Assembly (NCBI GenBank): GCA_030765045.1
Contig: CM060961.1
Coordinates: 29,939,805 to 30,003,804 of the forward strand
Length of the DNA stretch: 64,000 nucleotides
Reading direction: 5' to 3'
Source of the DNA: Tenodera sinensis
Lineage: Eukaryota; Arthropoda; Insecta; Mantodea; Mantidae
Under the pieces are notes generated by a model. The model ran no database searches, was not told the origin of the DNA, and saw only the letters and a program-made list of their open reading frames with translations. Position 1 is the first letter of the stretch. Each line of letters starts with the position of its first letter. Of this stretch, positions 1 through 11,457 are shown piece by piece. The position numbers were made by a program, and so were the translations under genes.

Positions 1-299
1 GACTGTACCCCTAGAGAACGCACGCTTGTGCGACACCGGGTTCCCCGCATGGCTTGCGGGCACCCCCGGTAACACAGGAGCGGAAGCTGAGCTCCTTACA
101 GCCCTTCCAAGAGAAGCTTGGAAGTCTAAATCTTCTCCAAATATCCATATTTGGACCAACCATCAGCAGTGCCCAACGGTAGTTGCACACTGAATTTAAC
201 ATCCGACGAGGAGCATAAATCTATGCTACCTCCTAATAACTCACAATCCCCATTCTTCACCAGCCATCCTACAACATCCTAATCCCGTCATAGCAATAG
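1..299. other. unclassified edge sequence, possible continuation of the RT fossil
   Basis: This lies downstream of the minus-strand reverse-transcriptase fossil and could be its decayed 3' part. A 63-codon minus-strand frame exists at 11-202, but I recognise no domain in it and it has no support beyond length. No microsatellite or SINE box is visible. Confidence 0.3.
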
Positions 300-778
300 C
301 GAACATTTTTATTCTGTACCAGTATGAGGACATCGGCATACTGGCACGTAACAGTACGGGGTTCCAGACTTTAGGCAGCTAAGAGTAGCGGCGAAAGAAC
401 TCTGCCTTTCGGGACTCCAGCCGCAATGGGTCTCACTGTGGATAACTTCCCCTCCACCCGCACACGGAAAGTGCGATCCCGTAGGAAGCTGCCACTCAGG
501 GTGAGATAGGGGGAAGGGATTACGGCCTCTGAGTTTGTACAGTAGGCCCTGATGCCATGTGGTTGAAAAGGCCTTTTCCACATCCAGAAGCACCGCGACA
601 GTTTTGAAGTTTTCCTGGAAGTCCAGGGCAACCTTCTCTGTCAGTCGCAGCAGCTGTAGTGTCCACGACGAAAACCGAACTGATGATCCGGAATGAGTTG
701 CTGTTCCTCAAATAGAGGAGTGAGGCGGATAGGAGCAATCGTTCACAGATCTTTGAAACGATTGGAATGTCTTTTTGT
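300..778 (-). pseudogene. Jockey-clade-like non-LTR retrotransposon reverse transcriptase, degenerate
   Basis: Read on the minus strand through several frames, this shows the ordered motifs of a non-LTR reverse transcriptase. Near 760 is PIVSKICERLLL (palm start). At about 670-690 is IPDHQFGFRRGH. At about 580-600 is VLLDVEKAF, which is RT motif A with its catalytic Asp. At about 400-430 is AGVPKGRVLSPLL, motif B, where the family normally has GVPQGSVLSP. Near 335 is YADV where YADD is expected, so the second catalytic Asp of motif C is lost. At least two frameshifts and a stop after the motif B block separate the pieces. The residue pattern around motifs A and B is closest to insect Jockey elements. 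The copy cannot make active enzyme. Clade assignment is by eye. Confidence 0.85.
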
Positions 779-910
779 TCGCAAGCTTTTATGCCAACCT
801 AACTTACACGCCTCTTTTCATGTTTTTGTGGCCTAGAGGCGCTACCAATCACAATCATTAGCTTTTAATGTTGCATTATTATAAAGAGGGAATATAAATA
901 GTAGCAAATT

Positions 911-1519
911 ACTTTATCTATAATTTACCTGTGTAAGTAGAGGAAATTCAATCCGGGGATTTCACCGGAAATGTATGTTTCGAGACTCCCTGAATTAAAA
1001 AAAAATCATTTTTAGAAAAAAAGTCCCCATTTGAGTGCCTGAGCTTGTGAACAGCATAACTCAAAAACAAGTCGATTAAATACCAAACTTGTTCAGCATC
1101 TTTCAAGGCTGCGACACAAAATTAAGAAATTCCCCACTTCAAAGTATCCTTTACGTAGAAAATATTTTGGAAAATTTTGATGTTTTAAGACAGTTTCATC
1201 ACAAATGAAACTTATATCCTAGATTTTCTGAGAATAAGTGAATCCTATATGTATATCTGACAAATACCTAATAATGTCTTTATCGGTTTTTAATAACCTG
1301 CCCATACAAAGAAAATAGAATGTCGAAGCCATCGCATAGCAACCAGACAAGATTTAATATCGTTAAAGCCTATTCTTTTCCCCTATTCCTATTGTGCCTA
1401 TAAGTAAATATGTAGTAAAACCATTTCTACAAAGTTTGTCTTGGTTAACATGAAGTAGATAGAAGAAAAAGCGTTTTAACAATGATTTGTGCAAGACCGA
1501 ATAGAGAAAGTCATATGAC
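911..1519 (-). mobile_element. MSE copy, internally shortened
   Basis: The copy begins with the terminal motif (ACTTTATCTATAATTTACC) and ends with AATAGAGAAAGTCATATGAC, so both element ends are present in minus orientation. Recognisable internal blocks include the equivalents of TTTCACCGGAAATGTATG, AACAGCATAACTCAAAAAC and GTTAACATGAAGTAGATAG. The microsatellite slot is reduced to a few bases and a central segment is missing. Confidence 0.75.
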
Positions 1520-2033
1520 TGCACACATAAGATTTTTAATGCATAATTTTTCAGTTTTTGGTGTTATGTTTGTATTCGTAGAATATGTTGAGGTTCAGAT
1601 CTGTTGCCGGACAGAAGTAGTTTCATCACTGAGAAGTATAACGGGCTCCATTATCTACTTTTATTTAAGGATACCCACAGTGATACAGTGAACAGTGGCG
1701 TTACACATCCATACCAGTGTGCACTATCCTACTCACAGTTTCCCAGCATGTGCATATCACTGATACACTTCAGTAGGGCCCGGAGTTGCATGACCTAAAA
1801 TATCAAAAAATGACCTAAATGATGACTTTATGGACTTAGAGTTTATTAATAATGACTTAAAAGAACAAACCGCGACTTAAAATTACTTTCACTTGCAGAA
1901 CTCCTTGCACATCATCTTCACATATACTTTATCCATTAATACTGAATTACAATACTTTAGAAGCATATTTTGTAAGTTTTCAAATTTAGAGGACGGTACA
2001 TTATTAACTACCACGGACTTACACGTAGAGAAG
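1520..2033. other. no recognisable feature
   Basis: AT-rich sequence. Short open frames at 1482-1691 and 1604-1798 on the plus strand have no recognisable product and overlap the MSE end, so I do not call genes. Confidence 0.4.
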
Positions 2034-2506
2034 CTATTTCAACACTAACACAAGATGAAGGTGCATGGTTAAATGAACAAGTACTGCCAGTTTGCAGCTC
2101 TTCTTCATCGAGGAAATACTTCTCCTGACAGTAAGTACATCAGCAATCTTACACATTGTATCATATCCACTGTTCTTGTTCAACATATTTTCCATTTTAC
2201 CGAAAACAAGTTTGCCCATTTCATCTTCCACGTGACTTACGCTGCTTGCAAGTGATTTCACCAATTGTACTTGATTTTTAATTTCTTGGAAATACTTATT
2301 TTCATTTTCAGCACATGGAATACAAAAATTACCTCAACCATAGCTTCTGCTGTGTGAAGATTGCATTGTAACACTAGGGTTGTGCGACCCTCGAAAGCAG
2401 CAGGTAGGCCCACACCACATTCCTTTAGAGGACAAGCCTGTCTTACATTAGACATAAACCGTTTAGTTGGATGTGTCCAAATATGAACAGGGGAGTCACT
2501 TTCCAA
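2034..2506 (-). pseudogene. possible hAT-type transposase fragment
   Basis: Two adjacent minus-strand frames, 2034-2264 and 2258-2506, join with a frameshift. The downstream piece has a helical, charged stretch ending KNSGYDTMCKIADVL. This resembles the segment near the end of the hAT-like proteins associated with CGG-repeat-binding-protein-like ZnF domains in insects (a form such as KNPGY..L..IS.IL). The upstream piece has no clear signature. No catalytic motif is visible, so this is only a candidate. A chance pair of frames is the alternative. Confidence 0.3.
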
Positions 2507-3605
2507 TACATTTCCAACAACTTTTGGATTCTGAGGTTCTGGAATTTGATTCTTCTAACATGAAAATAATACAACCAAGTCGCAAAAAAATGACCAAAAA
2601 CCTGGATTTGTTCTTTAAAATGGCTTAAAATGACTTATAACCCGTGAGGAATGCCGTTATAAAATAAAATTGTGTAAAATGCAGAAACGTGGGTTAAAAG
2701 TTACATTTCACCAATAATAGCATTATTTCACATAGCATCGCCCTAACATCGTCAGAAACAAGATGCAAAGTCATCCGAATCCGGGTCCCACATGAGTGAT
2801 ACTGGTCTGATACACGGGTACTTAGGTAAGAGACAGAAGAAAAAAATACAACTGCTGTATCTTTTACATAAGAAGCATGGTGATAAGGATGTAGGGCAGG
2901 AAGACTATCATTTCCTCTACAGCTGATAACAGTGACAGTTCTAGTGATAAACCAGCTGTTAGCTGGAACATTCTGAAGCGAGATTCATCTCCACCAATTC
3001 TTGAGAACGTTGTTATCTGTGCAGGTGACGTTCGCAGAAGAGGGATATAATTAAATTAGCACATGACTGGGAACTATGTCACCGTCCTAGATACCAGGAC
3101 ACAATGTGCGTTATTACCCCACCGGATGTGGACTTAAGTGGGGGTGTTCGCCCTGATAAATTATGTATACAAGAGCACAGCCCCGTAGAGAAACCAAACA
3201 GGTTAATGGCTTATTTTACAACACCTGTTTCATAGGAAGCCCGGAACAGGCGGAAATCACCCGCAGTCGTGTCGGTCACGAATACACGATGGCGGTTAAA
3301 AATCGTGTCAACGGTAAAGTTACCTTAGCGAAACGTTTAAGCCGTTTTTCTTCGAGGGCTGGTGGGTTTCCAAAACACGTTACTGTCCTTTGCAACTTTA
3401 CCATATTGCGACAGTAGATATATACACGTGAATCTAGGCAGGTGCGTTTGGTTTCCGTAGTTTGGTTTCCGTTTTCCTACCCGTACCATCTACCCTTTAA
3501 GGCTATTCAGTGTACCATGGTTGCGTTGCTGCACAGATGATCTTAGTACCTTCCTGTATCGTCTTCTTAGGTAACTTGTTGATAATTGGTCTTGTGGCAT
3601 CTATT
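2507..3605. other. no recognisable feature
   Basis: Mixed AT-rich and moderately GC sequence. An 84-codon plus-strand frame at 3163-3417 has no recognisable domain. The stretch contains one ATGGCGG motif near 3290. I see no repeat family shared with the rest of the window. Confidence 0.4.
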
Positions 3606-3655
3606 TTTCTTTCTCTGCTTCTTACCTTACAGTAAGTATTGCCTTCGACCCAAAA

Positions 3656-3918
3656 CCAACACGGGTAGCCAAGGTGGTTAATGCATCGGGAGGTCCACGA
3701 TTCAAATCCCTCAGGACTGTTCTTCCTGACAGGGTTTTTCCAGTTTATTCAGTCTTTATAGCTGGTGAATGCCGAGGAGATACTCTAAAGTCTAAACTTA
3801 GGCCTAGAACGTTCCCTTCGCAAATTTTTTTATTTCCCAATTATCGCTTAATTCCATGTATCACAGGTGTCATCGCCTGCCATGTCGTACGGGCGTTAAA
3901 CACTGTTAAAAAACATTC
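3656..3918 (+). mobile_element. tRNA-derived SINE inserted in MSE (family S)
   Basis: The head has tRNA-like promoter boxes: TAGCCAAGGTGGTTAATGC (A-box region) and GATTCAAATCC (B box). The spacing resembles tRNA-Ser/Leu. A tRNA-unrelated body of about 180 bp ends in GTTAAAAAACATTCC. It is flanked by the direct repeat CCCAAAA (3649-3655 and 3919-3925), and the MSE sequence is continuous once one repeat and the insert are removed. Confidence 0.75.
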
Positions 3919-3987
3919 CCCAAAATGTCGACACTGAGATTTCAGGTTCCCTGAGAAAAAGGCAGTTTTAGGAAAAGGCCCATGTTT

Positions 3988-3992
<5 letters not shown>

Positions 3993-4026
<34 letters not shown>

Positions 4027-4027
4027 C

Positions 4028-4069
<42 letters not shown>

Positions 4070-4070
4070 C
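3993..4070. repeat. (GT)n microsatellite in the MSE slot
   Basis: A GT run interrupted by TTCGCG and ending in GCGCGCC. It is followed by the MSE block CTGTGAACG, so it sits at the fixed slot of a minus-oriented MSE copy. Confidence 0.95.
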
Positions 4071-4889
4071 TGTGAACGAAAAGTGGAATAAATACTATAC
4101 TTGTACCTAAGTTCAGTACCTTCAAAGGTTGTGATACAGATTTTCAAGAAGATCACCATTCCGAAACTCCCCTTTATACCGAAAAGGTCTGAAAATTCTT
4201 TATTTTTTTCAAAGCCAGTTTAAAGATTTTGAATTAAGTACATTAAATTTGACATATTTAATGTTTAATTGTCTTCATTCAAAGACAACCGAGAAATTAT
4301 AAGAAATAAACAAAAAGTACTTTAAAACTGTAGATCTCTTGAAAACACACAATTATTACTAAGGCAGACAAAACATTCAATGGCGGGTAGGCAGGAGGAG
4401 CTGGTCAACACAATATCCAATCAGAGACTTGCCGCTCCTTGCGGTGTTGTATAGGTAAACATGCTGTGAAATCACGCTGTAAAGACGGTGATATAAATAT
4501 CATTTCCGTCCACAAAATTTATTTGTTCAACAGGAAAGAGAACGGTAGTGATCAGGTATCAGCCACCATTAAATTTTGTGCCTGCTATAATAACCTTTTT
4601 ATGGCATCATCCATTTCTGAGATATCCAACATTTTCAATAATTTCGTCTTTTATAAGGTGTTGTCACTATTCATTTGTTTCTCGCCATATCATGGAAAGA
4701 GTATGGAATTTCAAGGCAAGCATATAGTGAGCCACTTTTATACTCCTAATTATAGCTTCAATTTTTTGTATTACTATTCGAACAAAGGTTATCCTGATTA
4801 ACATTAAGTAGATGTATCTATAAACAAATAAGCTTACATAAGAATAGTTTGAAGAAGGTATATAAAAATAAATGATAGGGGTATAAAAT

Positions 4890-5065
4890 CATATGTATAT
4901 CACTTCAGATCTTGTGATGTGTAAATATGTGGTATATATCCTACGAACTCTTCTTACAAAGGCTTACATATTTTTCTATTTCGTATTAATCCAGATAAAC
5001 GTTTGTATAAGTAATTTTATTACACATTTCATTATAGATATAGATACATATGCATCTCAGTCAAG
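4890..5065 (+). mobile_element. MSE fragment, first 170 bp
   Basis: Contains CCTACGAACTCTTCTTACAAAGGC, GTATTAATCCAGATAAACGTT and TTACACATTTCATTATAGAT, matching the forward start of MSE. It abuts the start of the preceding minus copy, so two MSE start ends face each other. Confidence 0.6.
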
Positions 5066-5792
5066 CAATTTCACCGAGTTGTACAGATCCTAACCTCAAA
5101 GCTCTACATATAACAACCGAACCAAACAGAAATTACTTCAGCAATGCAGAATGATGTAAGCCGAAATATAAGACTTTTCCATCTTCACTTCCTGGTACTT
5201 TCTTTCTTTTCTGCACCCCTCTGTGCACTAGAAAGTGCATTTACAAACAAAGACATTTCGCATTAGTCCAGATATCGAAGATCACGCCTAAAACACAAGT
5301 TTATTGCGTCACATTTGCTGAAATCTGTGGGCGTGGAGCTATCGATGTATAATCTCGATTGCCATCGGGGCGTGTGCGCTAACAAATGAACAATGAATGT
5401 TTCATAAGATAAGGAGGAAGTATCCGACCAGCATTTCTAATGAGGTCAAACTTTACGTGCCGTCTATCCGCAAGGCCATACTCAATGTTAAATGCGACAG
5501 TTCGCTGATTTTTAGGAGCATTCGCTACATTTAAGATCATGAGGGAGAGAAACGGTCATAGCCTACTTTATATAGTCAGTATTTCTGTGGTTTCCGCTAC
5601 CTTGGAATTTGGTGCGCTCGTTTTACGTGCCGATGTATGTACTTCCATGACTTTGGAACAGTGCGTGCTTTGTTTTTGCTTTCGTTTACGTCGTGCAGCG
5701 CTGAGGCGATGAACCCTGGAAATGCTGATGTGAAAGAAAAAGACCAGATGTGACTAGGATGCTTTGCGGACGCTAAACAAAACAAACACTTG
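5066..5792. other. no recognisable feature
   Basis: Relatively GC-richer stretch with no repeat family that I can match. A 62-codon minus-strand frame at 5597-5785 shows no domain. Confidence 0.4.
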
Positions 5793-6205
5793 TTACATTC
5801 ACATGACTTTCTCTACTCATTGCTTTATAAACTATTCCTACAAAAGATTAAATTAACATCTACTTCATAATAATGAGATAATCGTTTGGAGAAATTGGTC
5901 CCAATATGCTACGTATATTTGAAATCTACCAGTTTCATGACATTGCAAGAAACAACTGAATGTTGGCATTAAAAAAAAAGTATTGAAAATGCAGCAGATA
6001 TGTTAAAAATTGCTGATGTTACGAAAAAGACACGAAATAAATTGGATCCAAACTTTTATGCAGAAGGTAAGTTCTTGTCTATCTCTTATGGTTTACCAAT
6101 TATACACAATTATTATAAGGTGATTTCCAGAAAGTTTAACACTACATTTATCATGTAAATATTGTGACAAAATGACAAAGTCCAGTCCGATTACTTTTCT
6201 ATCAC

Positions 6206-6211
6206 TTTATT
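6206..6211 (-). terminator. LTR polyadenylation signal
   Basis: Minus-strand AATAAA followed by GTGATAG, about 45 bp before the LTR end and about 300 bp downstream of the TATA boxes. This is consistent with an R-region poly(A) signal. Confidence 0.4.
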
Positions 6212-6508
6212 GTCTTGTAAAATGTTATCACAAATACACAGTTTTCTTCTCGTCAACTGTCTAGTGTTTTTTAGTGTTATCACAACTCTCAGGTTTTACT
6301 TCTCGTAACTTTGACTCAATCTTTTCAGTACATTTCTTCACGTTCTCTGTCATACGATAACTACGACGTTACAATCACTCGACGCTCGTTAGAATCCACG
6401 ACGACAGAAGAATCTATCACGACGACACACACAGTCTCGCACTCGCTAAGAAAGTGACCGACTCATATCTGTAACTGTAATCTTATTCACTGCTGTTTTC
6501 CTGACCTC

Positions 6509-6542
6509 CTTATATAGTGGGGATGACCACTTATATAAGGTG
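6509..6542 (-). promoter_or_regulatory. paired TATA boxes of the solo LTR
   Basis: Two minus-strand TATATAAG motifs (plus-strand CTTATATA at 6509-6516 and 6530-6537) lie mid-LTR, upstream of the putative U5. This is typical RNA polymerase II LTR promoter placement. Activity is unknown. Confidence 0.45.
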
Positions 6543-7003
6543 ACGTAACCAGATCTTTCTCGAAGGCACCGGAGAAGACCCCTTTTTGAGTAGCCGTCTG
6601 CATTGTTATTGTCACGTGTTCGCTCACGCGAGTGGTGTGAGGAACCTTGACCTTGTTTGCTCTCCAACCCGGCATGTGGCGTGAAGTAGCTTAGCACCGC
6701 CCGTCCTTTGTTGTGCGCTGAGCCCGGCGTCACGATATCTTACAAATTATCCCTTTTTGGCGAAAATAGACAATTTTGAGAAAATAAAAAATTATGGAAG
6801 TTTTTCCATGTACAGGGTAGTTTACTGTGGGAGTACTATATTGAAAATCTTTGTATCATATCTTTGTAACGTAACAATTTTGGTATGTGTACGTAGTTTC
6901 GCTTTTTTTATTCAGCGGCGCTCAAGAGATATAGTTCCGGTGGAATATCAAATTGTTCAGTGGAATGCAATACCTCCTCTACCTATAGAAAGTGGTAGGA
7001 AAG

Positions 7004-7394
7004 TATCCGCCGAATATTAATGCCGTCCTCTCAATCAGCTTTCAAACTATTACTTTATACCTACATTCAAATGACTTGGGAGTGTCGAGGATTGAAGCCA
7101 GGATCATCTCGCTATTACGAAACATAACCTATATCTCGTTTAAAGCAGGATCATTCTGAAATACATTTGCTTCTCTGTGGTACGTCAGAGATCCATGATG
7201 TCGTTAGTTATCCATGTCATATACCTATTACTTCAATTCCAGTGTGTTTGATGTTGCAAAAAGGGAATAACTAAGCAATGTCCACGAAATGGTATTAAGT
7301 CAACATTCTGATTAATCGAGTACAGCAAAGTTGGTCTCTTTATCGATGTTTCCTGCGCAGCGAGGAAAAAACCACCAGATGCGTTAAAGTTAAA
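7004..7394. other. no recognisable feature
   Basis: AT-rich spacer between an MSE copy and a SINE. Nothing recognisable on either strand. Confidence 0.4.
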
Positions 7395-7590
7395 TAGCCG
7401 TGGTCGCTCGGGTGTATATCTTTGGCGCTCCGCCCTCATAGGGTCGCGGGTTCAACTCCTGCCTCAGGCATGTATGTTTGTGTTTTTGTAAATGTGTCTT
7501 GTGACAGAATAAAGGTTGTAAACAATAAGAAACATCGGAAAACGAAAATGAAAAATAAATAAATAAATAATAAAAGAAAGTGATAAAGCA
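7395..7590 (+). mobile_element. tRNA-derived SINE (family T)
   Basis: A tRNA-like head with a B box GCGGGTTCAACTCC follows a diverged A-box region. A body with GTGACAGAATAAAGGTTG follows, then an A-rich tail containing (AAAT)n. Minus-strand frames here are shadows. Confidence 0.55.
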
Positions 7591-7815
7591 TTCCCTTGGG
7601 TACAAATCTGTATCTGTAACAACAGAACAGCGAAAGTTGCATTAAAAATGCAAGAGAACATTCCCTATTTCAGAGAAAATGCTTTTTATAGTTAAAAGTC
7701 AGTGAATTTCAAGAAAGACTGGCTGAACTAAATGAAAAAGCTACCTATGTTAACTGTTCAGAGGTGATATGTGTTAACTCAGTGTTTCCTCTGTTGACCC
7801 TAAAACATACTATAA

Positions 7816-8600
7816 AATTATTATGTGTTACATTCCATGACTTACTCTACCACTTAAAAGTATGTACCTATCACTGTGTACGATAGACTATTCTTATGAA
7901 AGCTTATTTTTCTCATTACCTCATGTTAATAGAAATATCCCATAGTAGAAATAGCTACGTTATACGTTTTGTTGTTGATACAAACTGATATATGAGACAG
8001 AGTCGATAGTTAATTGTTGGTATACGCTGACCTTCAAATTTCGTACTCTTTGCATAACAACCGAGAAAACACTGAAAAGCGAAAACATGCTAAAAAGGTG
8101 ACACAGCATTGAACAATTCAAACAAATTATAACGGATACCTCGGGTATGTCTGATGTCACAAGAAATTTATTTGAAATAAACTGTGCGTTTTAAAAAAAG
8201 TGTATAAAATACATTTCTGTACAGTAGGAAAGTTTTTTTTCTACGTCTTATGGTTTAACCGTTATTGTAATTATACAAAATTGCTTCCGAATGAAGCGGC
8301 CCTCACAACCCACTCTTCGAAAACTCGGGCCAAAAATTTTGTTTTTCATGTAAAGATCTTAGATTTTTGTTATCTTAATCAAAATTGTTAGAGAAATTTT
8401 TGAGAAAATAAACATATAAAAAATGTTTTCATGTAAAAAGGTAGTTTGAGGTGAGGAGATAGTTTTCGAAAATCTTCGCGTCGCATCTTTGGAAGATACT
8501 GAATTCAAATAGCAAGATTTTATATCTATCCGACATTTTGTTTTTGAGTTATTCTGTCCTACGTACTATATACGAAACGCGAGCATGGATCTTTTCTAAA
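7816..8600 (+). mobile_element. MSE copy, 5' and middle
   Basis: Runs from ATGTGTTACATTCCATGACTTACTCTACC through TCAAAATTGTTAGAGAAATT, GGTAGTTTGAGGTGAGGAG and TCGCATCTTTGGAAGATACTG to TTTTGAGTTATTCTGTCC. It decays shortly after the slot position, where no microsatellite remains. Confidence 0.75.
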
Positions 8601-9931
8601 CATGCTCTTTTTTATTATTTCGAAAGCTCAAAATAGGTACTAGCTATGAACTCCCGATATAGAACAGGACTGGGCAACTGGTGCTCAGAGAGCACAGATT
8701 GCTCAAGATCTTGACTGATAACTGTGTTTAGCAGGTAAACAAATGTCGCTCAATGTATTGCGAGTGTCGCCCAGGCATGGTATAGCATTTTGGGGGTGAA
8801 TACAGCACTTTATGAAGATGACAGAATGTAAAATGAGAAAATTGGTATAACTACTAAATTCGAGATGAACTTGTTTAAGTATTAAATGATTTTTGCAATG
8901 AACATTCACACTAGTTGTAATAAAAATATAACAGAACATTGTCAGGAGAATTAATGAATCATAACAGAACTTTATATCTATTATATCTACTTATATCATA
9001 CCTACATTACGTTGCATTTAGAGATAGGATGAATGCCATCTTAATTTTCTTATAATAGGGGAGGATTCTTAGGTGCAACGAATACAATCGAAATATCCTC
9101 TTTATTATTTGAGTTTCTTTTTTATCTTGTATAAAAATTATAAGCATAATATACCTGATAGATTGTTTTTTATTTACAAAATCTTATGATTTAAACCGTT
9201 CTTCTTAGCATATTCCAAGTAAGGCGTGATTAAGCTCTCGTGCGTTTCTAACGTTTAAAAGTGACACAGGGAGCAGCACTGCCACTCCTAATGACAAAAG
9301 AGCTGATATTTGCCTTTTACAACCCAAGAGATACATTCGTGCAGCGAAAATTAGAAGGTATGTTGTGAAGTAAATCGTTATTTATTTGTTCCAGGAACCT
9401 TCGGAGTTTCCACAATTGTATTTACGTACCATTTGCTGTTAATAATGGTATTTTAGTGACTTTTATTAGCAGCTGAATATTAAGGTTTAGAGTGCAAGTA
9501 ATGCTAGAAGTATATTCTGCGTTTCTTCGAGATATCGAATAACGCTGCTGTTTTGTTTCAATAGGTTGTAGAGGTCAGACATATTGTCGTCTGTCATTTG
9601 GAGTGATATGTGTGAAGGAGCCGGCTGGTTGTCTACGTAAACTGTAGGTAAGGTTTATTTATCGCTACTTAAATGACAGCTTAGCTTTTACTTGGAGAAA
9701 TAGTCCATGGTTCTTAAATGCTAGTTTTACTGTAACGTTATGTGACGATGGCATTTTGTAAGAAAGCATCTGGCTAACCAGGCGGGCTATGCTTGTTAAA
9801 GTGCAACGGAATGGGCGGGAAGGTATTGGGAAGTGCTCAGATTATTCTAAACTCGGAAAATAAATAGTATATTTCTGTGCGTACAATTTCTGTTTCTGCG
9901 TCTTAGGTTCTCCAAGTCCTTTTTAGACATT
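8601..9931. other. no recognisable feature
   Basis: AT-rich, no shared repeat or domain seen on either strand. A 78-codon minus frame at 8703-8939 is unsupported. Confidence 0.4.
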
Positions 9932-10140
9932 TTTATTTTCTCTACTGCTTATAGTAAGCAGAAAAAGTATTGGATTGCACCCAAATATTCGATATCGAGA
10001 TTTCACGGGAAATAGGTACATGTTTTGGGACCCCATGAATCTGAAAAAAACATTTTCACAAAAAGACGCGCTCGCGCGTGTGTGTGCGTGCGTGTGTGTG
10101 CGCGCGCGTCTGTGGAGAAAGTCGTGTGAGTGCACACATA
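9932..10140 (-). mobile_element. MSE copy with large internal deletion
   Basis: Starts TTTATTTTCTCTACTGCTTATAGTAAG and contains ATTCGATATCGAGATTTCAC and ATGTTTTGGGACCCCATGAA. It reaches a GC/GT tract and then jumps directly to the opposite end (TGTGGAGAAAGTCGTGTGAG). Both ends flank only about 200 bp, so almost the whole body after the slot is deleted. Confidence 0.7.
10065..10110. repeat. GC/GT alternating tract in the MSE slot
   Basis: Alternating purine-pyrimidine run (GCGC and GTGT) at the fixed slot of a minus-oriented MSE copy. Such runs can adopt Z-DNA. Confidence 0.85.
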
Positions 10141-11403
10141 TTTTTAAATAAATAATAGATCTCCAATATTCAGCAATAATCAGCATTTTCGTAAAACCTT
10201 TATACATATGCTGACTAAGGATCATAAAAGTGAGTAAACACGATGAGAACAAGCTAGGATTTGCGTTTACTTGTCCTTTGTAGAGCCTGTAACTCATCCA
10301 AATATCCTTTTAGGGCGCTTTCTTTTATAGGAAAATCAGGCGTTATGTCAACAAACGACGCCATCTTGACGCTCAGTGCACATGGGAGGAAAGGGGCAAC
10401 ACAATGGGGGGGGGGGGGGGGAACAAAAGCCACTAGAATGGCGAGATTTTAACTTTTTAGCCTTTCTCACTCGTAATCAAATTTTATATAACCTATTTTT
10501 TTAACCAATGTTTTTCCCCGCGATCCTGGACCATGTGATTTAGCTTTACAAATCCCACAGCCACGCTCTTTCGTTCTGCAGTTGCAACTGGTTCATTTCT
10601 CGTTGAGTGCAAACCTTGGAAAATAAGAATATCAGCATTTCAGTAGAAAAGCAGACCACACCTGTAAGGTTGGCGTTTTCTTAATGGCGTCTTGGTGTAC
10701 AAAATATAAATAATTATAGCCTTAACGCTGCTGCATTTCGAATGGTTTACAACGTTGAATGTAGGGGATATTAATAAAAAATAATTAAGGCAGAAAAGAG
10801 ACCAGGTAAACTGGTATTACCGGTTTTGTGACTTTGTTTTACATTTAGAAATAGTTGTAACGGTTCTGCTGGCTCAGAAAGTATTTATTTCTCTTTGTTC
10901 TTCGTTAACAGAATTTCAATAAATTGATAATGCTTTCTGTCATCGAATGCGAGCGACAGAATTATGTGAACGCTTTTTTTGTGACCCCAAACTATAAAGC
11001 ATAAAAAAGCAGGAAGAGAATTAGCAAGGGATGTAAACCATTGCCCAAGTTATAAACAAAGGCCGGGCGTTTTTCGCCCTTATTAATTTGTTGTCGCCTC
11101 TCTTAAATATAACTTTTAAAGAAAACTATTAGCATGCAGCAAACTTAGAACATTTGCCATGAAATTCTCGAATAGGTATGTCTTACGGTTTCATATAAGG
11201 GTCATTGACATGAGAAATGCAGCAAGAATTTGAAATGTAAGTATTTAAAATTGGATTTTTAGATGACAATTTCAGCTTTATCTTTTGTTTTGGAGCATAT
11301 ATAATAATTCTCGCGAACCATTGTGCAACAACTGTGTGGCTGTTAAGAGTGAAGGTGTTGAAGTTTAATTGTTCTACATTTTCTGACATGTATAAGAAAA
11401 AGC
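10141..11403. other. no recognisable gene; contains a G16 run
   Basis: Mostly unclassified AT-rich sequence. A 16-G homopolymer lies at 10406-10421. Near 10360 is GACGCCATCTTGACG (reverse complement CAAGATGGCG). Frames at 9923-10297 (minus) and 10261-10452 (plus) cross repeats and are not genes. Confidence 0.4.
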
Positions 11404-11457
11404 GTATACGTTGCTTTCACATGACTTTCTCTACTCATCCTACAAACTGTTCTTACA

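Larger units (their letters stand above)
3606..4850 (-). mobile_element. MSE copy, near full length, carrying a SINE and a second insert
   Basis: It starts TTTCTTTCTCTGCTTCTTACC...AGTAAGTATTG and is split by a SINE at 3656-3918. It resumes at CCCAAAATGTCGACACTGAG, passes through a (GT)n slot, and ends with ATTAACATTAAGTAGATG and GAATAGTTTGAAGAAGG near 4850. A further insert of about 230 bp at roughly 4368-4597 interrupts the block between the equivalents of AACGAGATCTACA and GGTTAATGCC. I could not classify that insert. Frames at 4439-4801 are chance. Confidence 0.75.
6163..6734 (-). mobile_element. solo LTR of a Ty3/Gypsy-like retrotransposon
   Basis: Its ends form a short inverted pair (TGTGAC... 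and ...GTCACG in plus orientation). It is flanked by a 4-bp direct repeat ATAT (6159-6162 and 6735-6738), the size typical of Ty3/Gypsy insertions. On the minus strand there are two TATATAAG boxes about 20 bp apart, a GC-richer leader, then AATAAA about 45 bp before the end. No internal coding region or second LTR is adjacent, so it is a recombined solo LTR. One terminal base departs from TG...CA. Confidence 0.65.
5793..7003 (+). mobile_element. MSE copy interrupted by a solo LTR
   Basis: It starts TGTTACATTCACATGACTTTCTCTACTC and continues through the conserved blocks up to TTATCATGTAAATAT. There a 572-bp LTR is inserted. The copy then resumes at ATATCTTAC and runs through GACAATTTTGAGAAAATAAA and TTTTTCCATGTACAGGGTAG to the end block AATGCAATACCTCCTCTACC...GGTAGGAAAG. 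It has no microsatellite at the slot. Confidence 0.75.

Noticed and set aside
4439..4801. 120-codon plus-strand frame
   Set aside because: It spans the insert and body of an MSE copy and has no domain or codon structure.
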